Source: Microbacterium sp. LWO13-1.2
Lineage (GTDB): Bacteria > Actinomycetota > Actinomycetes > Actinomycetales > Microbacteriaceae
Direction of reading: 5' to 3'
Length of the DNA: 64,000 nt
Assembly: GCF_038397725.1 (NCBI RefSeq)
Contig: NZ_CP151634.1
Location: 744,001-808,000, forward strand
The notes below the pieces were generated by a model. The model was not told the DNA's origin and made no database searches. It saw only the letters and a program-made list of their open reading frames with translations. Each line of letters begins with the position of its first letter. The stretch's first letter is position 1. A program made the translations under genes and the position numbers. Of the stretch, positions 58,487-64,000 are shown in pieces.

Positions 58487-59059
58487 CTACGGCGCGGCGA
58501 TCCCGCGCAGCAGCACGTCGACGGTGGCATCGACGCGCTCCGCCGTGAACGGTCGCCCGAGGAGCGCAGCGTACGACGCCATCGCAACGAACTGGTCGGC
58601 GATGACCTCGGCATCCGCATCCGCCCGCACGTCGCCCGCCACCTTCGCGCGCTCGATGCGCTCGACGATCCAGGCGATGATCGGGCCGGCGAGCCGCTGG
58701 TTCAGCGCCTCGCCCAGCTGCGGATCGGTCGCCGTAATCGCGATCAGCGCCCGCGCGAGCGCCGTGTTCTCGGCACTGCCCACGTGGGTCGTCATCTGCT
58801 TCACCCAAGCACGCAGGTCGCGGGCCAGGTCATCCGTCGTCGGCAGCGAGACGTCGGCCCCCGGCAGCTCGCCCTCGAGCAGCGCCTCACCGAGGATCGC
58901 CGCCTTCGACGGCCACCACCGGTAGATGGTCTGCTTCGAGACATCCGCCTCCGCAGCGAGCCCCTCGATCGTCACCGCGTCGTACCCTTCGGCACTGAGC
59001 GCGCGCCGCATCGCCGCCAGCACCGACTGGCGTGCTTTCTCACTGCGAGGACGAGGCAC
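58487..59059 (-). CDS. TetR-family transcriptional regulator
   Basis: A 190-residue repressor. The HTH reads VLAAMRRALSAEGYDAVTIEGLAAEADVSKQTIYRWWPSKAAILGEALLEG, and a TetR_C-type helical ligand domain follows. The GTG start at 59059 abuts an AGAGG. It is divergent from an SDR gene by 72 bp; a weak pseudo-palindrome (GCGT-A/C-rich arms at 59073-59102) in that gap may be its site. It most likely represses the SDR gene. Confidence 0.88.
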   Translation of the reverse strand: MPRPRSEKARQSVLAAMRRALSAEGYDAVTIEGLAAEADVSKQTIYRWWPSKAAILGEALLEGELPGADVSLPTTDDLARDLRAWVKQMTTHVGSAENTALARALIAITATDPQLGEALNQRLAGPIIAWIVERIERAKVAGDVRADADAEVIADQFVAMASYAALLGRPFTAERVDATVDVLLRGIAAP

Positions 59060-59131
59060 CCTCTGAGCGTATCGAGGCGTACACTCGAACATAAGTAGAC
59101 GCACCGTTGCGAAATGCCAGAAGGAGAGATC

Positions 59132-60127
59132 ATGGCCCTCACCGCACAGTCCACCATCGGCGAATGGCTCGACGACGAGGTCGGCGGACCGATCGTCCGC
59201 GCCCTCTTCGCGCAGACCGGCGCCGACCCCGAACTCCTCACGCCGGTTCTCGGACTGCCGCTGCAGCAGCTCGTGGTCCTGAGCCAGGGCGCCATGCCGC
59301 AGTCGGTCGTCGACGACCTCGTGCGCGCGGCGAACGGCGGCGAGATTCCCACCGAATCCGGCACGACCGGTTGGGCCGAGCAGATCACGCCAGGGCGCTT
59401 CACCGGCAAGACGGTCATCGTCACCGGTGCTGCCTCCGGAATCGGCAGGGCCACGGCATCGCGCATCGCCCGCGAAGGCGGACGTGTGATCGCCGCAGAC
59501 ATCTCGGCCGAGAAGCTCGATGCCCTGAAGGCGGAGCTCCCCCAGATCGCCGTTGTCGCCGGAGACCTCACCAAGCAGGACGCGATCGATGCGGTCGTCG
59601 CCACCGCCGGCGGGCAGATCGATGCCCTCGCGAACGTCGCCGGCATCAACGACGACTTCTCGCCCGCCGGCGAGACCCCGGATGCCGTGTGGGACCGTGT
59701 CATCGCGATCAACCTCACGGCGCCGTTCAAGCTCATGCGGGCTGTGCTCCCGATCATGGAAGCAGCGGGTCGCGGGGCGATCCTCAACGTCTCCAGCGAG
59801 GCGGGTCTGCGCGGCAATGCCTCCGGCAACGCCTACACGGCCAGCAAGCACGGCATCGTCGGCGTCACGAAGTCCGCCGCATTCATGTACGGCCCCCGAG
59901 GCATCCGCGTGAACTCCGTCGCCCCCGGCGGCGTCGCCACCGGCATCCCGATGCCACCGAACATGTCGGAGTACGGCTCCGGCCGTCTCGCCCCGTTCCA
60001 GCAGGCGATTCCGAGCGTCGCGACGGCCGAGCACCTGGCCGCATCGATCACGTTCCTGTTGTCGGATGACGCCGTGAACATCAACGGCGCGATCCTTGCC
60101 TCAGACGGCGGCTGGTCGGTGCAGTAG
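59132..60127 (+). CDS. SDR-family oxidoreductase with extra N-terminal helical domain
   Basis: A 331-residue protein. A classical short-chain dehydrogenase covers residues 90-331: TGAASGIG at 98-105, NVAG near 168, the catalytic Ser in NVSSEAG, and Tyr235-x3-Lys239. The end GAILASDGGWS is typical. The first 85 residues are an additional helical module (STIGEWLDDEVGGPIVRALF ... LPLQQLVVLSQGAMP) not found in ordinary SDRs. AAGGAGAG precedes ATG 59132. It is probably controlled by the divergent TetR protein. Confidence 0.88.
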   Translation: MALTAQSTIGEWLDDEVGGPIVRALFAQTGADPELLTPVLGLPLQQLVVLSQGAMPQSVVDDLVRAANGGEIPTESGTTGWAEQITPGRFTGKTVIVTGAASGIGRATASRIAREGGRVIAADISAEKLDALKAELPQIAVVAGDLTKQDAIDAVVATAGGQIDALANVAGINDDFSPAGETPDAVWDRVIAINLTAPFKLMRAVLPIMEAAGRGAILNVSSEAGLRGNASGNAYTASKHGIVGVTKSAAFMYGPRGIRVNSVAPGGVATGIPMPPNMSEYGSGRLAPFQQAIPSVATAEHLAASITFLLSDDAVNINGAILASDGGWSVQ

Positions 60128-60150
60128 ACGCACCGCGAGCCGCTCTCCGC

Positions 60151-60747
60151 TCAACCGAGCTCGACGTCGAGCATCGACTCGGCCACGGAGCGGATGAGAG
60201 TCACGACCTCGTCGCGGGTCTTGGTGCCGGCGAGGATATCCATCACGAGTCCGTCCTCGAGCGCGACGAGCGCCCAGGCCACCGCGTCGACGTCGAGCCG
60301 CGGTCGGAACACGCCGGTCGCCGCGCCGTCATCGAGGATCTGCCGGTAGATCTCGACCTGACGGCGGTCGAGCGCGTGATCGGCGTCGTTCAGAGCCGGG
60401 TCACGCAGACCATACGACCAGAACTCGTAGAGGATCCGTGACTCGTCGCCGGCCAGGCCGCCCGTCGATCCCGCCTCGATCGCGGCGACGAGTTGCGCCG
60501 CCGGGTCGACGGCCGTCGCCACCGCCGTGCGGATCGTCTCGATGAACCGGTCGCTCGCCGCGAACACCAACTCGCGCACGAGGTCGTCGAGTCCGTCGAA
60601 GTAATAGAGCACCCCGGACGGCTCCATACCGGCAGCGGTCGCGATCGCGCGCAGGGTCGTGCCGGCAGCGCCCTCGTGGACGGCGACGCCGCGCGCCGCG
60701 TCGAGGATCGCGAGACGTCGCTCGGCGCTGCGGTTGGGTCGGGCCAT
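60151..60747 (-). CDS. TetR-family transcriptional regulator of the permease/amidase unit
   Basis: A 198-residue repressor. The HTH is RLAILDAARGVAVHEGAAGTTLRAIATAAGMEPSGVLYYFDGLDDLVRELVFA, followed by a BetI-like C-terminal domain (RILYEFWSYGLRDPALNDADHALDRRQVEIYRQILDDGAATGVF). It faces the APC permease and amidase genes across two related palindromes (60798-60858). The very long minus-strand frame continuing past its start is an artefact of GC-rich DNA. Confidence 0.88.
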   Translation of the reverse strand: MARPNRSAERRLAILDAARGVAVHEGAAGTTLRAIATAAGMEPSGVLYYFDGLDDLVRELVFAASDRFIETIRTAVATAVDPAAQLVAAIEAGSTGGLAGDESRILYEFWSYGLRDPALNDADHALDRRQVEIYRQILDDGAATGVFRPRLDVDAVAWALVALEDGLVMDILAGTKTRDEVVTLIRSVAESMLDVELG

Positions 60748-60797
60748 CCGCCCATTCTGCCTGACCGGCCGCCGTCCACGACGCCGGGCGGGCAAAT

Positions 60798-60858
60798 CTG
60801 AACGCAATTCAAAGAAACCCTTGACGCGGACTGGCTGAGTTGTTTGAATGCAGTTCAA
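60798..60858. promoter_or_regulatory. Two TetR operators, TTGAA-N5-TTCAA type
   Basis: Sites CTGAA-CGCAA-TTCAA (60798-60812) and TTGAA-TGCAG-TTCAA (60844-60858) lie 46 bp centre to centre in the TetR/permease gap. The second is 28 bp before the permease start. Confidence 0.7.
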
Positions 60859-60885
60859 GAAACTGCATCCGTCAAGGGAGACTCG

Positions 60886-62451
60886 ATGAACCCGAACTCT
60901 GTCCGCACCGGCGAAACCGCCGGGCGCTTGTCCCACCCGCCCGACAAGGGGCTCCGGCCGAATGCCCTCGGGCTCGGCCGGATCGTGGCCCTCGGGCTTG
61001 CGGCCGTCGCCCCCGCCTACAGCCTGGCCGTCACCCTCGGCTACGTCGTCGATGCCGTCGGCGTGCACACGCCCTCCGCCTTCCTCCTCGGCTTCGTGCC
61101 GATCCTCTTCACGGCCTTCGCATTCCGCGACCTGAATCGCGCCATGCCCGACTGCGGTGGTGTCTTCGTGTGGATATCCCGGGCCCTCGGGCCCACCGCC
61201 GGCTGGTTCTTCGGTGGGTGGGTGCCGCAGGTGGCCACCTTCATCGCGACCGCCGCCCTCGCGCAGGTCGCCGCCACGTATCTCCTCATCGCCGTCGGGC
61301 TCGACGCACTCGCTCAGAATCCGGTCGTCGTGGTCTCCCTCGCCGTGGGCTTCATCGCGCTGAGCGCCGCCGTGGCCGTTCGCGGCATCGAATTGGCGGC
61401 CTGGGTGCAGTACGCGCTCATCGCCCTGCAGATCGTCGCGATCGGCGGATTCTGCATCGGCGCGGTCAGCGCCATCGCCGCCGGCACCGCCCCGTCGACG
61501 GGCCCCGCCCCCAGCCTCGACTGGTTGAACCCGTTCGCCCTCGGCGACCCCTCCGGACTCGTCGCCGGCGTGATCCTCTGCCTCTTCATCTACTGGGGCT
61601 GGGATGCTCTGATCTCGGTGAACGAAGAGACGACCGATCGCTCCAAGACGCCGGGTCGCGCCGTCGTGATCTCCACCGTCATCCTCCTGGTTCTGTACTG
61701 CGGTGCCTCGATCGCAGCGATCGGCTACGGCGGGGTCGACCTCATCACCTCTGATGCCGCCATCGACGACACCCTCTCGGTGCTCGGGACGCAGGCGACG
61801 GGAGAGGTGTTCGGCCGGGTGATCACCGTCGCGATCGGACTGTCGGCTCTTGCCGCGCTGTTCACCGTCGCGGTGAGCACGCCACGCGGATGGCTCAGCA
61901 TGGCGACGTATAAGGCCCTGCCGCCCTCGATCGCCCAGGTGCACCCGACGCACCGAACCCCGAACACCGCCACGTGGTGGTGGGCGGGAATCAGCGCGGC
62001 CGCCGTCGTCGTGCTCACCCTCATCTCGGCCGATTTCATCGGGCTCGCGATCCTCGCCATCGGCGTGCTCGTCGCCGCGTACTACGCGGTCACCGCGATC
62101 GCCGCCGTGGCCTACTTCGCTCCCGAGCTTCGCCGCAACCCGCGTCGCCTCGTCGTCGCGGGCATCCTGCCGCTTCTCGGCGCCCTCCTCATGATCGTCG
62201 CCCTCGTCGCGAGCGCGATCGACATGGCAAGACCCGAGTACGTCGGAGAGCAGATCCTCGGCGTCGGCACGGTGTTCTGGATCGGCGTCGGAGCCCTCGC
62301 TCTCGGTGTCGTCGTCACCCTTGCCGTGCGACCGCTCTTCCGCGAGTTCTTCAGCCGCCGCACCATCCCGGTCGGCACCGTCCTGAGCGACGATTTCGTC
62401 GTCGCCGATCCGGCGACAGCCTCCGTCCACCCCGAATCGAAGGAGCACTGA
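60886..62451 (+). CDS. APC-superfamily amino acid/amine permease
   Basis: A 521-residue secondary transporter with about 12 helices. The opening LGLGRIVALGLAAVAPAYSLAVTLGYVVDAVG matches the APC first helix with its unwound Gly-rich part. FRDLNRAMPDCGGVFVWISRALGPTAGWFFGGWV is the conserved helix 2-3 region, and LCLFIYWGWDALISVNEETTDRSKTPGRAV the helix 6 region. AGGGAGAC precedes ATG 60886. It is followed two bases later by the amidase start, so the imported compound is likely the amidase's substrate or precursor. Confidence 0.92.
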   Translation: MNPNSVRTGETAGRLSHPPDKGLRPNALGLGRIVALGLAAVAPAYSLAVTLGYVVDAVGVHTPSAFLLGFVPILFTAFAFRDLNRAMPDCGGVFVWISRALGPTAGWFFGGWVPQVATFIATAALAQVAATYLLIAVGLDALAQNPVVVVSLAVGFIALSAAVAVRGIELAAWVQYALIALQIVAIGGFCIGAVSAIAAGTAPSTGPAPSLDWLNPFALGDPSGLVAGVILCLFIYWGWDALISVNEETTDRSKTPGRAVVISTVILLVLYCGASIAAIGYGGVDLITSDAAIDDTLSVLGTQATGEVFGRVITVAIGLSALAALFTVAVSTPRGWLSMATYKALPPSIAQVHPTHRTPNTATWWWAGISAAAVVVLTLISADFIGLAILAIGVLVAAYYAVTAIAAVAYFAPELRRNPRRLVVAGILPLLGALLMIVALVASAIDMARPEYVGEQILGVGTVFWIGVGALALGVVVTLAVRPLFREFFSRRTIPVGTVLSDDFVVADPATASVHPESKEH

Positions 62452-62453
62452 CC

Positions 62454-63329
62454 GTGCGCATCCTGTCCATCGCCGCCATCCAGACCGCCGCCATCCACGG
62501 CGACCTCGACGCCACCTGGACGAGATTCGAGGCCCAGGTGCGCAAGGTGGTCGAGATCAGGGCCCATGTCGACCTCATCGTCGTTCCGGAGCTGCTGCTC
62601 GCCGCGCCGGGGCCGCTGCTGGTCGACGATCCCGAGTTCGATGAGCGCGCCGCGACCGCGATTCCCGGGCCCGTGACCGATCGGATCTGCGGGCTCGCCC
62701 GCGAACTCGGCGTGTGGTTGGTGCCCGGGTCGCTGGTGGAGCGAGGCGACGATGACCGGCTCTACAACACCGCGATCGCCGTCTCGCCCGAAGGCGACGT
62801 CGTGGCGCGCTATCGCAAGCTCTTCCCGTGGCGTCCGTACGAGGAGCTCACGCCGGGACGGGACTTCACGACCTTCGACATCCCCGGTGTCGGCACGGTC
62901 GGACTCGCGATCTGCTTCGACGGCAGCTTTCCGGAGGTGGCGCGCCAGCTCGCCTGGCTCGGCGCCGAGGTGATCATCCAGCCGACGCTCACCACGACAC
63001 GGGACCGCGAGATGGAGGTCGTGATGTCACGCGCGAACGCCTTCGCCAACCAGGTCTACGTCGTCAACGTGAACGGTGCCGCCCCCTCGGGGGTCGGCGA
63101 GAGCGTATTCGTCGACCCCGAAGGCACCATCCTGCAGCGGGCATCCGGCGGCGACGAGGTGCTCTTCGCGGTACTCGACCTCGACCGCGTCACCCAGGTG
63201 CGCGAGTACGGCACCTTCGGCCTCAACCGACCATGGGCGCAGCTCGCAGACCAGTGCGCTCTCGTCGAGTACCCGATGTTCGGTGGCGCGAAGTTCGTCG
63301 CTCCCGCGTGGGCCGAACCGATGGAGTGA
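62454..63329 (+). CDS. Carbon-nitrogen hydrolase (nitrilase superfamily amidase)
   Basis: A 291-residue enzyme with the Glu-Lys-Cys triad: Glu46 (IVVPELLL), Lys122 (YRKLFPW) and Cys154 (AICFDGSFPE). It resembles aliphatic amidase/carbamoylase branches rather than true nitrilases and has full length for the family. GTG 62454 has AAGGAG eleven bases upstream, inside the permease end. As partner of an APC permease under TetR control, it probably hydrolyses an imported amide or carbamoyl amine. The substrate is not determinable. Confidence 0.9.
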   Translation: MRILSIAAIQTAAIHGDLDATWTRFEAQVRKVVEIRAHVDLIVVPELLLAAPGPLLVDDPEFDERAATAIPGPVTDRICGLARELGVWLVPGSLVERGDDDRLYNTAIAVSPEGDVVARYRKLFPWRPYEELTPGRDFTTFDIPGVGTVGLAICFDGSFPEVARQLAWLGAEVIIQPTLTTTRDREMEVVMSRANAFANQVYVVNVNGAAPSGVGESVFVDPEGTILQRASGGDEVLFAVLDLDRVTQVREYGTFGLNRPWAQLADQCALVEYPMFGGAKFVAPAWAEPME

Positions 63330-63413
63330 GGGCGAAACCCATCCCTCGAAGCGGGGCCTGGCGCGGCCGGTAGACTGGAACCGCCCCGCTCGGCCCCTTC
63401 CTTTGGAGTGCGC

Positions 63414-64000
63414 GTGACCACCGCCCCCGCAGCATCTGCCCACAAGCACGTCCCCGACTCCGTTTCGAACGCTGTCGCGACGCCCGAGAAGGAGCAGCCG
63501 TACGGCGCCCTCGGACTCAAGGACGACGAGTACGCCCGCATCAAGGAGATCCTCGGTCGCCGCCCCACGTCGGGTGAGCTGGCGATGTACTCGGTGATGT
63601 GGAGCGAGCACTGCTCGTACAAGTCGTCGAAGAACTACCTGCGCCGCTTCGGCCAGAAGGTCTCCGATGAGATGAAGGAACGCCTGATGGTGGGCATGGG
63701 CCAGAACGCAGGCGTCATCGACGTCGGCGAGGGCTGGGCGGTCACGTTCAAGGCCGAATCGCACAACCACCCCTCCTTCATCGAGCCGTTCCAGGGCGCG
63801 GCCACGGGTGTCGGCGGCATCGTCCGCGACATCATCTCGATGGGCGCACGCCCGGTCGCCGTCATGGATGCTCTCCGCTTCGGCGCGATCGACCACCCCG
63901 ACACCGCCCGCGTCGTGCACGGCGTCACCAGCGGCATCAGCTTCTACGGCAACTGCCTGGGCCTGCCGAACATCGGAGGCGAGACCGTCTTCGACTCGGT
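63414..64000 (+). CDS. purL: Phosphoribosylformylglycinamidine synthase, large subunit PurL (3' truncated)
   Basis: The first 195 codons of PurL, the ATP-dependent amidotransferase step of purine synthesis. A variable, Ala/His-rich start ([16 protein letters not shown]) precedes the conserved core. The latter includes [62 protein letters not shown], and [16 protein letters not shown] just before the window ends. The GTG start has GGAG eight bases upstream, and TAGACT at 63371-63376 is a likely -10. It is separate from the amidase unit. Confidence 0.95.
   Translation, partial: MTTAPAASAHKHVPDSVSNAVATPEKEQPYGALGLKDDEYARIKEILGRRPTSGELAMYSVMWSEHCSYKSSKNYLRRFGQKVSDEMKERLMVGMGQNAGVIDVGEGWAVTFKAESHNHPSFIEPFQGAATGVGGIVRDIISMGARPVAVMDALRFGAIDHPDTARVVHGVTSGISFYGNCLGLPNIGGETVFDS

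Noticed and set aside
60151..62448. 765-codon minus-strand frame running through the APC permease
   Set aside because: Only its C-terminal part is the real TetR gene. The rest is Asp/Glu/Gly/Arg-rich antisense of the permease, whose helices and motifs are unmistakable.

Overview
The window looks like chromosomal DNA of a high-GC actinobacterium, most likely Microbacteriaceae (Microbacterium-like). I infer this from the GC-rich third codon positions, frequent GTG and TTG starts, ATGA/TGATG operon overlaps, leaderless-looking starts, the abundant word GGATGC/GCATCC, and recognisable products such as the panC-panD-panB set and purL. There is no rRNA, no tRNA I can recognise, no CRISPR array and no transposase. 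Most of the window is well-packed accessory and metabolic chromosome.

Layout. 1-3100: the end of a PfkB sugar kinase converges on a GH78 alpha-L-rhamnosidase. 3100-9160: an AraC regulator with a RibD/DHFR-like reductase, a Pr6Pr-type membrane protein, a PadR regulator with a BtrH-like protein, and a secreted zinc metalloprotease. 8826-16724: a deoxy-sugar cluster with mutarotase, aldo/keto reductase, RbsA-type ABC transporter, enolase-superfamily dehydratase, sugar-binding lipoprotein and divergent GntR regulator. The lactonase and later enzymes expected for an oxidative L-rhamnose/L-fucose route are absent. 16800-21300: a secreted MINPP-like histidine phosphatase with a LAATG sorting signal, an acetyltransferase and an ABC1 (UbiB/AarF) kinase with its PadR regulator. 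22108-24993: a coupled pantothenate operon of a DUF2520 protein (possible ketopantoate reductase), panC, panD and panB. 25188-28652: a large LPQTG-anchored surface protein with a terminator-like hairpin in its leader.

28893-35746: small stress, export and regulator genes (SRPBCC-ArsR, SDR-DUF2867, cupin, LysE, VOC-TetR) and a trypsin-like protease. 36486-42182: a complete type I restriction-modification operon (hsdM-hsdS-hsdR) of lower GC, preceded by about 0.7 kb without a convincing gene, which looks acquired. 42442-46921: a MalY/PatB lyase, an ArsR-SulP operon and divergent small genes, where the same ArsR-like operator word appears twice. 47074-50700: a copper/peroxidase group (CopC, PCuAC lipoprotein, Tat-exported DyP peroxidase). 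50849-55389: a lipoprotein, two tandem paralogues of an unnamed family with a third member at 31983, a MarR-oxidoreductase pair with twin operators, and a Fic protein with a helix-turn-helix-like tail. 55401-62451: a BKACE enzyme with a membrane protein, MerR-DUF4188, TetR-SDR, and TetR facing an APC permease. 62454-63329 is a nitrilase-family amidase coupled to that permease, and 63414 onward is the start of purL, cut by the window end.

Many regulators face their targets across clear palindromes, which I list separately. Two dispersed sequence elements stand out. One is an 80-bp REP-like hairpin repeat at 22001 and 58371; the other is a near-identical bidirectional terminator cassette at 8786 and 16744.
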